DNA from: Candidatus Ozemobacteraceae bacterium
Lineage (GTDB): Bacteria; Muiribacteriota; Ozemobacteria; Ozemobacterales; Ozemobacteraceae
Assembly: GCA_035373905.1 (NCBI GenBank)
Contig: DAOSOK010000043.1
Span: forward strand, 1-38,350
Reading direction: 5' to 3'
Length of the DNA stretch: 38,350 nt
Positions 1-7,949 of this stretch are shown here, piece by piece. The notes beneath the pieces are model-generated. The model saw only the letters and a list, made by a program, of their open reading frames with translations, had not been told where the DNA came from and did not search any database. Within the stretch, counting starts at the first letter, position 1. Each line of letters opens with the position of its first letter. A program made the translations under genes and the position numbers.

Positions 1-46
1 ACCTGATTGCTGGAAAGCTAAATTTTGGTCTACCCACGTAAAATAG

Positions 47-244
47 CGAGGAACCTACAAATCTCCTTTGACGGCCAGTGAATCAATGACCGGCCCATTC
101 ATAACAGGGGTCGCCAGTACATCTGAAACGGTTACGATATCCTGCACCTACCGTTTTGTCCCCTGGGTACCAGGCGTATCACGGGTGCTCGGCTCCGGGG
201 AGGAAATCATTCTCAACGGTTTTGCATCTCAGAGAAAGGAGTAA
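47..244 (+). pseudogene. 3' remnant of a TadE-like pilus assembly gene
   Basis: The frame ending in TAA at 242-244 reads as the C-terminus of a TadE-family protein: a beta-rich run, then FVPWVPGVSRVLG, then EEIILNGFASQRKE at the end. The intact tadE at 4487-4954 ends in the same pattern (YPFFTPFMSRIL, then ELVISAGATERKE). The frame is closed upstream by TAG at 44-46, and no long frame continues to the window edge, so the N-terminal membrane half is missing or lies in another frame. The first in-frame ATG (86-88) would give only 52 residues without a membrane segment. A frameshift, nonsense mutation or assembly error would each explain this. The stop overlaps the ribosome-binding site of the next gene, as expected for the second-last gene of a tad operon. 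Confidence 0.5.
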
Positions 245-248
245 AACC

Positions 249-1235
249 ATGTTTACCATGAGAATTCCGAAACCAAGGTCCGGAAGTGTCCTGGTCATGA
301 CGACATTCGGGCTGATTTTCATTTTAGGCATGCTTGCCCTGGTTACCGATATCGGCTGGCTGTATTACCAGAAGGCGCGCATTCAAACGGCTGTGAATGC
401 CGCCTGGAGGGCCGGTATTGATGCAATTATCCTCGCGAAAGCCCGGACATCTGCTGAAAGGATGTCTGCCTGCAAAGCCAGGGTCGAAGAAATCTACAAA
501 ATGCACGGGTACACGGCAGCGCCTGCCATAAACACGGACACCGGCCTCAGGGTTTATGGAGCCGCCGTTCAACCATTGTTTTTTGCGCGAATCATGCAGA
601 TGTACGAGAAGGAAGTTGCCGCTGTCCGAGAGGGAACCGGCGGTGAGGGAGTCGTTCCTCTTGGGGTCATGTTTGGTGATATTGTCTGGGGAATAAAAAA
701 CAATGTCGAAGGCTATTATTACCACAATTTCACCAGACCTGATCCGACAGAGGGGTATGTAGTGGACGAGGAATACATTCTGAAGCTTGGGCCGGAAAAA
801 GGTTCAAAAGTCAAGACAATGGACACTGTTCCACCCACATATAATGAACTGCTCATCGCAGGCGGCAACTCAAACGAGGGCGCCATCCGTCTGGATGGCA
901 ACGGCAAGAGCGTCTGGCTGGATAACATGCTTTACGGGTGTCCCAGCGTGGTCAACGTCGGAGATATGATCGACACGGAACCCGGAAACTTCACCGGCCC
1001 GACAAAGGCCGCGAAAGAAGCCCGAATGGGCGATATTGTCGTCGTGCCCATCATCGAGGTTCCTGGGAAAACCACGTCAATCTATAACGAGGCCGGCAAG
1101 ACGGTGGTTCGTGTCATCGGGTTTGCCCGCATGCAAATTACCGGAATCGACACGACCCTGTCGCCAGATCTTGGCGTTTACACCGTCACTCAGATTCGCG
1201 GCAAGTTTGTCGAGTATCTGGTAAAACCCACCTGA
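249..1235 (+). CDS. TadG-like Flp pilus assembly membrane protein
   Basis: 328 residues. The N-terminus has the TadE/TadG signature: basic residues, then RSGSVLVMTTFGL opening one membrane segment (about residues 11-33), then DIGWLYYQKARIQTAVNAA. This matches the TadG pattern in which a small-residue membrane helix is followed by DxGxxYxxxxxxQxAxDAAA; here the usual Asp is Asn. The rest would be extracytoplasmic with no recognised domain; the von Willebrand domain of long TadG proteins was not seen. The start at 249 is chosen because AGAAAGGAG (233-241) sits at the right distance; an upstream in-frame start at 156 lies inside the TadE remnant. A strong terminator follows, so this is probably the last gene of its operon. 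TadE/TadG proteins are minor structural or assembly factors of Flp pili. Confidence 0.75.
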   Translation: MFTMRIPKPRSGSVLVMTTFGLIFILGMLALVTDIGWLYYQKARIQTAVNAAWRAGIDAIILAKARTSAERMSACKARVEEIYKMHGYTAAPAINTDTGLRVYGAAVQPLFFARIMQMYEKEVAAVREGTGGEGVVPLGVMFGDIVWGIKNNVEGYYYHNFTRPDPTEGYVVDEEYILKLGPEKGSKVKTMDTVPPTYNELLIAGGNSNEGAIRLDGNGKSVWLDNMLYGCPSVVNVGDMIDTEPGNFTGPTKAAKEARMGDIVVVPIIEVPGKTTSIYNEAGKTVVRVIGFARMQITGIDTTLSPDLGVYTVTQIRGKFVEYLVKPT

Positions 1236-1285
1236 TCCCAATCAAGGCGAATGAACCCTGAGCATATGTTGTGAGCATTGCACGA

Positions 1286-1324
1286 AAAAGGGCGGGAAAA
1301 ACCATATCGCCGCTCTTTTTTTTT
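1286..1324 (+). terminator. Rho-independent terminator after the tadG-like gene
   Basis: AAAAGGGCGG (1286-1295) pairs with CCGCTCTTTT (1310-1319), with one G-U pair. The loop is 14 nt and the T run continues to 1324 (nine T). The first part of the T run pairs with the A tract of the left arm. It ends the tadG-like transcript 50 bp after the stop codon and separates it from cpaB. Confidence 0.8.
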
Positions 1325-1421
1325 GCAAATAAATCGATGCCCGAAAAACCCGTTGGTGCCGTCCGCGATGGCATGGGAGGCGAAGAAATCCTCCGCTCTA
1401 TTATTTTTTTGAAAATAGTAC

Positions 1422-1450
1422 TTGCCGTACGGGGGGGGAGTACATATATT
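1422..1450 (+). promoter_or_regulatory. Candidate sigma70-type promoter of cpaB with G8 spacer tract
   Basis: TTGCCG (1422-1427) and TATATT (1445-1450) are 17 bp apart, the optimal spacing. The matches to consensus are 4/6 and 5/6. The spacer contains an uninterrupted G8 run (1431-1438). It is the only good match between the upstream terminator and cpaB. Gain or loss of a G would move the spacer to 18 or 16 bp, so promoter strength could vary by slipped-strand mispairing. Confidence 0.55.
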
Positions 1451-1559
1451 ATGTTGTTCTGAGAGGATAATCGGTGTACACACGTGATAACGTTTGCAGT
1501 ACATCGATCCCTATGTTATGTTTTGTGCCTAGTCCATTTGGGGAGGAGGGTCTCGTGTC

Positions 1560-2603
1560 GTGAACCGACGAGCAATACTGGTAGCCCTGATCGTCAGCAT
1601 GGTGTTCTCTGCCATTCTCTGGAAAAAGGTCCAGGAACAGGCGAAATCGACCGTTGTTCCGCAGATACTTGAACCGCCGAAGATTCCCACGACGAAAGCC
1701 GTCGTGGCGAAGCAGAAGATTCCTGCCCGGCTTATGCTTGAAGCAGCTCAGCTGAATGATTATTTCGAGCTGAAAGAGTTGATCGCCTCTGCCGTTCCTG
1801 CCGATGCGTTCACATCCATCGCCTCGCTCACGAAGAAATACACGTCCATCACGATTCTTCCCGGGGATATCATGACGCCGAACCGCATCCTCGACAAGGA
1901 TGTCATTCCGGCCTTGTCGTTTGCCATTCCGCAGGGAAAGCGCGCCGTGACCATCGCGGTCTCGAAGACGAGCGGCGTCGGCGGGTTCATCCAGCAGGGG
2001 GACTTTGTCGATGTTATCGCCAATTTCCACCAGGGGTCTCCTGACTCGATCGCCAAGATCGTCCTCCAGGACATCCTTGTTCTCGCCGCCGGCAACACCT
2101 ACGCCTTTGATCCGGGCATTGCGACCGGAGCCCCGGCCATCGCGGCAGCGAAATTGGAGCTGGTGACGCTGGCAGTGACGCCTGAAGAATTGGAACGCAT
2201 CGTCTACCTCGACAGCAGCGTGCAATTCAGGCTTGTTCTGAAAAACCCGAAGGACAAGGGCGAGCAGGTAGTCACCAAGGGCGCCACGGAAAAGATGGTC
2301 ATGCGCACGCTCGGCTTCACGGAGCCCGTTGTCGTGCAGCCTGTTCCGACCGTCGTTCCGGAAACCCCCAAGGTCGCTCCCACCGCTGCACCGCAGGCCG
2401 TCGAAACGATCGAAACAGGCCGCGTCGAGATCATGTATGGCAGTCAGCGGCATTTCGAAATGAACAAGTTCGGGGTCGTTCAGACATCGCCGTATGTTCA
2501 GCCACTGCCACCCATGAATCCGCCTCCGGCCCCCGTTCTGGAAGCCCCGGCCGGTTCCAATCCAGCCCCTGAGTCCGCACCTCAGTCCCAGGTGGGTGAG
2601 TGA
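1560..2603 (+). CDS. cpaB: Flp pilus assembly protein CpaB (RcpC family)
   Basis: 347 residues with a GTG start at 1560, placed 9 nt after GGGGAGGAGGG (1540-1550). One N-terminal membrane helix (about residues 5-21) anchors the protein. A SAF-like region follows (about 40-125), with the typical KAVVAKQKIPARLML entry and ITILPGDIMTPNRI. Then comes the CpaB/RcpC core, with QGKRAVTIAVSKTSGVGGFI and GDFVDVIANF. The C-terminal third is rich in Pro, Ala and Val and looks disordered. CpaB is a periplasmic component of Tad/Flp pili that works with the secretin CpaC, and cpaC follows directly here. The stop overlaps the first possible start of cpaC, so the two are probably translated together. Length and domain order are ordinary for the family. 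Confidence 0.92.
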   Translation: MNRRAILVALIVSMVFSAILWKKVQEQAKSTVVPQILEPPKIPTTKAVVAKQKIPARLMLEAAQLNDYFELKELIASAVPADAFTSIASLTKKYTSITILPGDIMTPNRILDKDVIPALSFAIPQGKRAVTIAVSKTSGVGGFIQQGDFVDVIANFHQGSPDSIAKIVLQDILVLAAGNTYAFDPGIATGAPAIAAAKLELVTLAVTPEELERIVYLDSSVQFRLVLKNPKDKGEQVVTKGATEKMVMRTLGFTEPVVVQPVPTVVPETPKVAPTAAPQAVETIETGRVEIMYGSQRHFEMNKFGVVQTSPYVQPLPPMNPPPAPVLEAPAGSNPAPESAPQSQVGE

Positions 2604-2623
2604 AAGGTATGAGGAGAGAATGT

Positions 2624-4366
2624 ATGAAAACCCCTACCCTGTCTCTTCGGAATCTCAAGAAATCGCTGGTTTCTCTCCTTGCGGCAGGCACGCTGACCCT
2701 GTTCGGCAGTTCGGCCGCGTTCGCTGAAAAGATCCTGATACCGATCGGCAAATCCTTCAGCATGAAGGCTGCCGGCGTCACCAAGATCATCGCCGTGAAA
2801 GACGGCATCGTCGAAGTGCTGAACGTGTCTGAAGACGAAGTCATTCTTTCGGGCGTCGGCAACGGGCCCGGCGTGACCCAGATCATCTACTGGGATACCA
2901 CGGGACAGCATGTGGTCGATGTGGAGACCTTCCAGGAAGCGGATCTCATCCAGAAGAAGTTCTCGACGCTCGTCATCGAGCCGTCGGTCAACCTCACGCT
3001 TTTCCCCGACGCAGCGTATCTGCGCGGCTTTGTGGATACCCAGGAAAAGATCAAGGAAATCGAGGCAATCGCCGCTTCCCTGGTCACCGACCGCAAGCTG
3101 ATCAATCTTATGACCCTCAAGGAAGAGGGGAAGAGCTATAAGACCTACGAACAGCGCCTCCAGGAGGCCATTGTCAACGCCATCAAGTGTCCGACCGTCA
3201 AGGTGACGGTTCTCAATCCCCTCACCATCATGACGACAAACCTGGAAGATCCGACAGCGCCTCCAGCTGCTACCGCAACACAAGGTCTTGAAGACAAAGT
3301 CAAGGTCGTCCTCGAAGGATACGTCAACGACCAGACTGAATATCAGCACCTGCAGGAAGTCGTTCGCGGATTTGTCAACGATGAAGAGAAGCAGATTTCC
3401 AACCTGGTGACGATCGAAAATCCGATCCAGGTCGTTTTCCAGGCTTACGTTCTTCAAGTGAGCAAAGACAGCTCCCGCGATCTCGGAATCAAATGGGGCG
3501 GAACCCAGGTTCTCGGTGGCGATCCGAGCTCGGGCATCCTGAACTTCACGGAAAACATCACCAATGCGTTCCGGGGAGACGTCCAAGCCGCTGGTGCGCC
3601 TGTCGGCAGATATCCGAACCCGTTCAAGCTGAACAACATCAACCGCTTCGACATTATTGCGGCCCAGGTTTCCGCGTGGGAAACCCAGGGCAAGGTGAAG
3701 GTCATGGCGAATCCCAAGATCACGGTCTACGCCAACGCCAAGGCAACAAAGATCGCAAAATCGGGTTGGACGAACGAGACCACCGGCGCGTCCGGTGAAG
3801 GCGAAGCGGAAGGCGACGGCGGCCTCGCGTTCGTGAAGGTCGGGCAGGATATCTACTATCCCAGCACGATCGACGCGTCTGGCAACCCGACCTATGCGGC
3901 CGCGCAGGCCACGCTCAAGCTGGTCGTCAGAGACCTGTTCGTGAAGGACGACACGCTGAAGTTCTCCGTGTTCGCGAAGCAGGACGAGCCGTCGTTCACC
4001 CGCGGCAACAACGCACCGCCGAACATTCTCAAGCGGTCCGTCATGACGACCGTGAAGATCAACAACAACGAAACCGTCGTTCTCGGCGGCCTGATCAACG
4101 AGAGCGACAACATCAGCCGGAAAGGGATTCCCGGACTGTCCCGGCTTCCCTATCTCGGAAAATTCTTCCGCACAACTTCTGTGACCAAGAGCAAGAACGA
4201 GCTGGTCATCCTGCTGACGCCCCAGATCATCGGGCGTGATACGGGGATCGGCAACACCAAGAAGTTCGAAACGATCCCGGTTCCCCGCCGCAGCGAGCGG
4301 CTCGAGCAGCTTCACGAAATGTTCCAGCAGATCAAGGGCAGCCATTTCCCTGCTGAGAACAACTGA
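2624..4366 (+). CDS. cpaC: Flp pilus outer-membrane secretin CpaC (RcpA)
   Basis: 580 residues from ATG 2624, chosen because AGGAGA (2611-2616) lies 7 nt upstream; in-frame starts at 2600 and 2609 are less well placed. The signal peptide is clear: LKK, a hydrophobic core, and a cut after AAFA (residue 34). The N-terminal domain (35-110) is the pilus-assembly N domain that precedes Tad secretins. Two BON-like segments follow (about 125-165 and 225-265), separated by a Pro/Ala/Thr-rich insert. The secretin domain (about 270-560) carries VVLGGLI, then RKGIPGLSRLPYLGKFF and the final ELVILLTPQII, the family hallmarks. It would form the outer-membrane channel for the pilus. A strong terminator follows, so cpaB-cpaC form a two-gene transcript. 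Confidence 0.93.
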   Translation: MKTPTLSLRNLKKSLVSLLAAGTLTLFGSSAAFAEKILIPIGKSFSMKAAGVTKIIAVKDGIVEVLNVSEDEVILSGVGNGPGVTQIIYWDTTGQHVVDVETFQEADLIQKKFSTLVIEPSVNLTLFPDAAYLRGFVDTQEKIKEIEAIAASLVTDRKLINLMTLKEEGKSYKTYEQRLQEAIVNAIKCPTVKVTVLNPLTIMTTNLEDPTAPPAATATQGLEDKVKVVLEGYVNDQTEYQHLQEVVRGFVNDEEKQISNLVTIENPIQVVFQAYVLQVSKDSSRDLGIKWGGTQVLGGDPSSGILNFTENITNAFRGDVQAAGAPVGRYPNPFKLNNINRFDIIAAQVSAWETQGKVKVMANPKITVYANAKATKIAKSGWTNETTGASGEGEAEGDGGLAFVKVGQDIYYPSTIDASGNPTYAAAQATLKLVVRDLFVKDDTLKFSVFAKQDEPSFTRGNNAPPNILKRSVMTTVKINNNETVVLGGLINESDNISRKGIPGLSRLPYLGKFFRTTSVTKSKNELVILLTPQIIGRDTGIGNTKKFETIPVPRRSERLEQLHEMFQQIKGSHFPAENN

Positions 4367-4390
4367 GTGTAACCCTGCGTTTCATCTTGA

Positions 4391-4420
4391 AGCGCCGCTC
4401 CCCCGGGAGCGGCGCTTTTT
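4391..4420 (+). terminator. Rho-independent terminator after cpaC
   Basis: AGCGCCGCTCC (4391-4401) pairs perfectly with GGAGCGGCGCT (4406-4416) around a 4-nt loop, and a T5 run ends at 4420. It lies 25 bp after the cpaC stop. Confidence 0.9.
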
Positions 4421-4486
4421 GCTTCCCCATTTGCATTTCCCGCCATGATGCATTATTACAAGAGAAAAGTCGTTCCGGAGGGATTC

Positions 4487-4954
4487 ATGAGTCGAACGCA
4501 TCGCCAGGGCCAGTCGCTCGTCGAGCTGGCTCTCGTTCTCCCGCTGTTTCTCCTGCTGATATCCGCGATCATCGATTTCGGGAGAATCTTTCACGTGTGG
4601 TCCTGTCTCAACCTTCAATGCATCGAGGCAGCACGGGAAGGAGCCAAGCGCAGGCACCAACTCCTGGGTAGAAATGTATTCACAGCTGACACACATACCG
4701 AGCCTGCCTCGATAACCCAGATCTTTTTCCTCCATCAGTCGCCTGCCATCGATGCAACGAGATTCCGCACCCCTGGCGGTGATCACGCGACAGCGCCTGA
4801 ACTTCTCGGAGTGGGAACCTCAGATAGAGATATCATCGTTCGTATTCATTACTCCTATCCCTTCTTCACTCCGTTCATGAGTAGAATATTATCGAATATA
4901 TGGGGGAAATCGGAACTTGTCATTTCCGCCGGCGCAACGGAACGGAAAGAATAG
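4487..4954 (+). CDS. TadE-family pilus assembly protein
   Basis: 155 residues from ATG 4487, preceded by CGGAGGGA (4476-4483); an upstream in-frame ATG at 4445 has no such site. The N-terminus is textbook TadE: RQGQSLVELALVLPLFLLL, then IIDFGRIFHVWSCLNLQCIE and AAREGAKR. The Glu at position +5 of the membrane segment is present (QSLVELAL). The C-terminal half is extracytoplasmic and ends like the remnant at 47-244. TadE pseudopilins are processed by the Tad prepilin peptidase and help assemble Flp pili. A weak promoter-like pair (TTGCAT 4431-4436, TATTAC 4454-4459, 17 bp apart) lies after the cpaC terminator. Base composition is more AT-rich than in the neighbouring housekeeping genes. Confidence 0.88.
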   Translation: MSRTHRQGQSLVELALVLPLFLLLISAIIDFGRIFHVWSCLNLQCIEAAREGAKRRHQLLGRNVFTADTHTEPASITQIFFLHQSPAIDATRFRTPGGDHATAPELLGVGTSDRDIIVRIHYSYPFFTPFMSRILSNIWGKSELVISAGATERKE

Positions 4955-5101
4955 AAGGGAATTGATTTACCACTCTCCCGAGGCTTTTATGCCACACAAT
5001 TTGATGCCCATTTGCGAGGAATTTGTGTTAGTATTTGCTCCGGTACAGGATCATCTCCGTACCTGCAAAAAATATATGAATGACGGCAAGGAAGGAACGT
5101 G

Positions 5102-6583
5102 ATGGAAACAGCCAGGAAAACAGCAGGAAAAGCTCCGGCCGCCGCCGCTGCGGCAGCGAATCCGAATATCCGGAAGTACCAGCAGGCGAACGGCTGGGAC
5201 GTACTCGAACCCTCGTCCGAGAAAGTGCTGGCCGCGCGCGCGAAGCGGTATCTCGAGTTCCTTTCGCTCTGCAAGACGGAGCGGGAGACGCTGGCCTACA
5301 TCGAAAAGGCCGCGCGTTCCGACGGGTTCAAGCCTCTTGCAGCCGAAGACAAAAAATCGCTCAAGCCCGGCGACCGGGTGTTCTGCATCAGCAAGAACCG
5401 CGCGATGGCCCTCGCCGTGATCGGAAAACGCCCGGCTGTCGAAGGGTTCAGGATCGTCGCCGCGCATCATGACGTGCCGCACCTCGATCTGAAATCGCTT
5501 CCTCTCTACGAGAAATACGGAACGGCCCTGTTCAAAACGCATTACTACGGCGGCATCAAGAAGTTCCAGTGGGCCGCCATTCCGCTCTCTCTGCACGTGT
5601 TTGCGGTCACCAAGGCAGGCAAGACGCTCCGCTTCGCCATCGGCGAAAAGCCCGGCGAGCCCGTCTTCACGATCACCGATATCGCGCCGCACCTGGCCGC
5701 GAAGATCCAGAACGACCGCAAGGCCAACGAGACGCTGCGCGGCGAGGAGCTGAACATCCTCGTCGGCCACCGGCCGCTTCCGAAGAAAGACAAGAACGCC
5801 CCCGCCTCGAAGGGCGAAGAGCGTGTGAAGGGTGCCGTTCTCGAGCATCTCTTCACGAAATACGGGCTCGAAGAGGAAGACCTCGCCTGGGCGGAAATCG
5901 AGGCCACGCCGGCGTTCGAAGCCCGCGAGGTCGGGTTCGACGCCAGCATGATCGGCGGATTCGGCCACGACGACCGCGCCTGCGTCATGGCGGCGTATGA
6001 AGCGATCCGCGAGATCAAGATCCCCGAATACACCTCGATCGCCCTGCTGTTCGACAAGGAGGAAATCGGCTCGGCCGGCGCCAGCGGCGCCCAGTCGATG
6101 ATGATCTCCGACATCATGAACATCCTGCTGCACGCGACCAGCAAGAGCGCCGACTACTCCGACCTGCGGCGCGCCATCTCGAACACCTACGTTCTTTCCG
6201 GCGACACCAGCGTTCCGATCGATCCCACCTTCGACGGCGCATTCGATCCGACCAACTCCGGCTACCTCGGAAACGGCGTCTGGATCTGCAGGTTCACCGG
6301 CGCCGGCGGCAAGTCCGGAAGCAGCGAGGCGGACATCGAGTTCATCGCCCGCATCCGCGCGCTGCTCGGCGCCGAGAAGATCCCCTACCAGTTCGGTGAG
6401 ATGGGCAAGGTCGATGAGGGCGGCGGCGGCACGGTCGCCAAGTTCATGGCCCAGATGAACATGCACGTCCTCGATCTCTGCCTGCCCGTGCTGAGCCTGC
6501 ACTCCCCGTTCGAGATCCTCTCGAAAGCGGATTACCATCATACGATCGACGCCTACCGCGTCTTCCTGTCCAAAAAGTTCTGA
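5102..6583 (+). CDS. M18 family zinc aminopeptidase
   Basis: 493 residues. M18 enzymes are dinuclear-zinc cytosolic aminopeptidases that often prefer acidic N-terminal residues. The metal-binding motifs are in order: AAHHDVPHLDLK (about residue 120), GFGHDDRACV (about 287), LFDKEEIGSAGASG (about 317), SGDTSVPIDP, and the C-terminal HSPFEILSKADYHHTIDAY. The start at 5102 follows AGGAAGGA (5089-5096); a GTG at 5099 is the alternative. The first 20 residues contain an Ala-rich stretch not expected in the family core. The gene stands alone between tadE and a strong terminator. Bacterial homologues are annotated apeA or 'probable M18 aminopeptidase'; I leave the symbol blank because substrate preference cannot be read from the sequence. 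Confidence 0.93.
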   Translation: METARKTAGKAPAAAAAAANPNIRKYQQANGWDVLEPSSEKVLAARAKRYLEFLSLCKTERETLAYIEKAARSDGFKPLAAEDKKSLKPGDRVFCISKNRAMALAVIGKRPAVEGFRIVAAHHDVPHLDLKSLPLYEKYGTALFKTHYYGGIKKFQWAAIPLSLHVFAVTKAGKTLRFAIGEKPGEPVFTITDIAPHLAAKIQNDRKANETLRGEELNILVGHRPLPKKDKNAPASKGEERVKGAVLEHLFTKYGLEEEDLAWAEIEATPAFEAREVGFDASMIGGFGHDDRACVMAAYEAIREIKIPEYTSIALLFDKEEIGSAGASGAQSMMISDIMNILLHATSKSADYSDLRRAISNTYVLSGDTSVPIDPTFDGAFDPTNSGYLGNGVWICRFTGAGGKSGSSEADIEFIARIRALLGAEKIPYQFGEMGKVDEGGGGTVAKFMAQMNMHVLDLCLPVLSLHSPFEILSKADYHHTIDAYRVFLSKKF

Positions 6584-6597
6584 TGCTCCGCACCACG

Positions 6598-6626
6598 GGC
6601 GCCCGCAGGTTCTGCGGGCGCCTTTT
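6598..6626 (+). terminator. Rho-independent terminator after the M18 peptidase gene
   Basis: GGCGCCCGCAG (6598-6608) pairs perfectly with CTGCGGGCGCC (6612-6622) around a 3-nt loop and is followed by TTTT. A second, smaller hairpin (TTCCCGC 6633-6639 with GCGGGAA 6644-6650) follows but has no T run. Confidence 0.85.
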
Positions 6627-6684
6627 CACAGGTTCCCGCGCGGGCGGGAATCAAGTTGTATACCTGTAAATTATACGAGGCAAT

Positions 6685-7848
6685 ATGGACCTGGCGGCCC
6701 TCGAATCGGCGATCGAATCCCGGAAGCTCGACGCGACGTTCCTGCTCTTTGCGGGCCGCGAGGAGTTTCTGAAGGACCGTGCCGTGTCGAGGCTCGTCAA
6801 GGCCTTCGTCGCACCGGAAGACCAGGCGGACAACGTGCGCCGGATCGACTTCGGATCAGCCTCGCCCGACGCGCTGCTGGGAGAATTGAACTGTTTCTCG
6901 TTCAACCTGAGTCCGCGCATCTTCGTTCTCTCCCGCCCGGAAGGCCTCGGAGCCGCGCAGCGTCGCGGCATGCTCGAACGACTCTCGTCGCAGCCGCTTC
7001 CCGAGCGGACGTTTTTCGTCGTGCTGAGCGCGGAAGCCCGCGTCATCGGCGAGTTCGCGCTCGCGCTTTCCGACAAGGCCGAAAAGGTCGACTTCTGGCC
7101 GCCGTTCGAAAACAAGCTTCCCGAGTGGCTTCAGAAAGAAACGCGCGCCCTCGGCTCGTCGCTCGCCCCCGAGGCGGCCGAGCTCCTGTTGAAGAACGTC
7201 GGGCCGGATCTGCGTCTGCTTTCGCAGGAACTCGAAAAACTCTGCCTCGCGGCCGGCGCCGGCAAAACGATCACGGCCGCGCAGGTCGCCTCGTCCGTCG
7301 CCTACCTCAGGCAGGATACCGTTTTCGATCTTCTCGACGCGGTCGGCATGCGGCGGCTTCCGGAAGCCCTGCGCCTGGTCGACAGCCTGCTGATGAAAGG
7401 CGAGTCTCTCGTGCCGATCTGGTATATGCTGAGCCGCCAGCTCCGGGACTTCCGGCTCCTGCACGACATCGCCCGGGACCGGCCCGACCTGGGGCGACCG
7501 CTTCTCGAGAAGCTGCGCGCGATCAGACAACTCGCCGGCAAAACCGACTTCAAGTCGAACCAGGATCGAAAGAATCTGACGGAATCGATTCAGAAAGAGG
7601 CCGGCGGCTGGCCTCCGCTTCTTGCCGAATCGCTCGGCATCGAGCAGGCGATGCGCGTCAGATCGCTCGCCGCCGCGACGGGGTATACCCATGCGGAACT
7701 CGTCCGGCTGGCCCCGAGGCTCGTCGAGATGGATGCGGCGGTGAAAAAGTCGCCTCCGAACGAAGCCCTCCTCCTTCAGCGTTTTCTCGCCGAGGTCATT
7801 ACGGGAAAACGCCACCAGCCGCCGGATGAGGATGTCGGCGGCTGGTGA
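6685..7848 (+). CDS. holA: DNA polymerase III subunit delta
   Basis: 387 residues. HolA is the subunit of the clamp-loader complex that opens the beta sliding clamp. The N-terminal part has the family's TFLLFAGREEFLKDRAV opening and a degenerate AAA+ fold without a Walker A motif. The middle contains LPEWLQKETRALG and AAELLLKNVGPDLRLLSQELEKL, typical of delta subunits. The C-terminal helical domain has LVPIWYMLSRQLRDFRLL. ATG 6685 follows GAGG (6677-6680). The last 36 bases include a perfect inverted repeat (7813-7847). The gene converges on rpsT, with the stops 101 bp apart; holA and rpsT are close neighbours in many bacteria. Confidence 0.9.
   Translation: MDLAALESAIESRKLDATFLLFAGREEFLKDRAVSRLVKAFVAPEDQADNVRRIDFGSASPDALLGELNCFSFNLSPRIFVLSRPEGLGAAQRRGMLERLSSQPLPERTFFVVLSAEARVIGEFALALSDKAEKVDFWPPFENKLPEWLQKETRALGSSLAPEAAELLLKNVGPDLRLLSQELEKLCLAAGAGKTITAAQVASSVAYLRQDTVFDLLDAVGMRRLPEALRLVDSLLMKGESLVPIWYMLSRQLRDFRLLHDIARDRPDLGRPLLEKLRAIRQLAGKTDFKSNQDRKNLTESIQKEAGGWPPLLAESLGIEQAMRVRSLAAATGYTHAELVRLAPRLVEMDAAVKKSPPNEALLLQRFLAEVITGKRHQPPDEDVGGW
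7813..7847 (-). terminator. Hairpin inside the holA 3' end, likely terminator for rpsT
   Basis: CACCAGCCGCCG (7813-7824) and CGGCGGCTGGTG (7836-7847) form a perfect 12-bp stem with an 11-nt loop, overlapping the holA stop codon. On the minus strand the hairpin is followed by GCGTTTTCCC, a short T run, so it can serve as the terminator for the convergent rpsT transcript. On the plus strand no T run follows. Confidence 0.45.
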
Positions 7849-7855
7849 TCGGGCC

Positions 7856-7882
7856 AAGGCGCAAGGCGACAGAGCGCCTTTT
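7856..7882 (+). terminator. Possible weak terminator after holA
   Basis: AAGGCGC (7856-7862) or AAGGCG (7863-7868) can pair with GCGCCTT (7874-7880), and TTTT (7879-7882) follows. The two left arms compete for the same right arm. The T run is short, so efficiency is uncertain. Confidence 0.4.
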
Positions 7883-7949
7883 ACCGGGCCGGAGGAACGC
7901 TGGGAAATCGCCCGGCCGAAAACGGCCAAACGAACCCCGGGTCAGCAGG

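Larger units (their letters stand above)
1236..1559. other. Intergenic region between tadG-like gene and cpaB
   Basis: A 324-bp gap with no convincing gene. It holds a rho-independent terminator (1286-1324), an AT-rich stretch with a T7 run at 1404-1410, and a promoter-like pair at 1422-1450 whose spacer contains eight consecutive G. About 100 bp of leader lies between that promoter and the cpaB start. Three (A/C)GTAC boxes (1417-1421, 1426-1430, 1439-1443) overlap the promoter and could be an operator, but nothing in the sequence proves it. Confidence 0.7.

Noticed and set aside
70..83. 14-base match to the sequence beside the lacZ-alpha polylinker of common cloning vectors
   Set aside because: The flanking bases do not match vector, and the stretch lies in frame with a TadE-like C-terminus. 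It is most likely coincidence; a vector screen of the contig end would settle it.
1376..1410. GGAGG/CCTCC stem with a later T7 run as a second terminator before cpaB
   Set aside because: The stem is only 5 bp and the T run starts 9 nt after it. The stronger terminator at 1286-1324 already explains the boundary.
2582..4345. Long open frame on the minus strand opposite cpaC
   Set aside because: It is an antisense shadow caused by GC-rich codon bias. Its translation is rich in Arg, Asp and Gly without any domain, and cpaC is certain on the plus strand.
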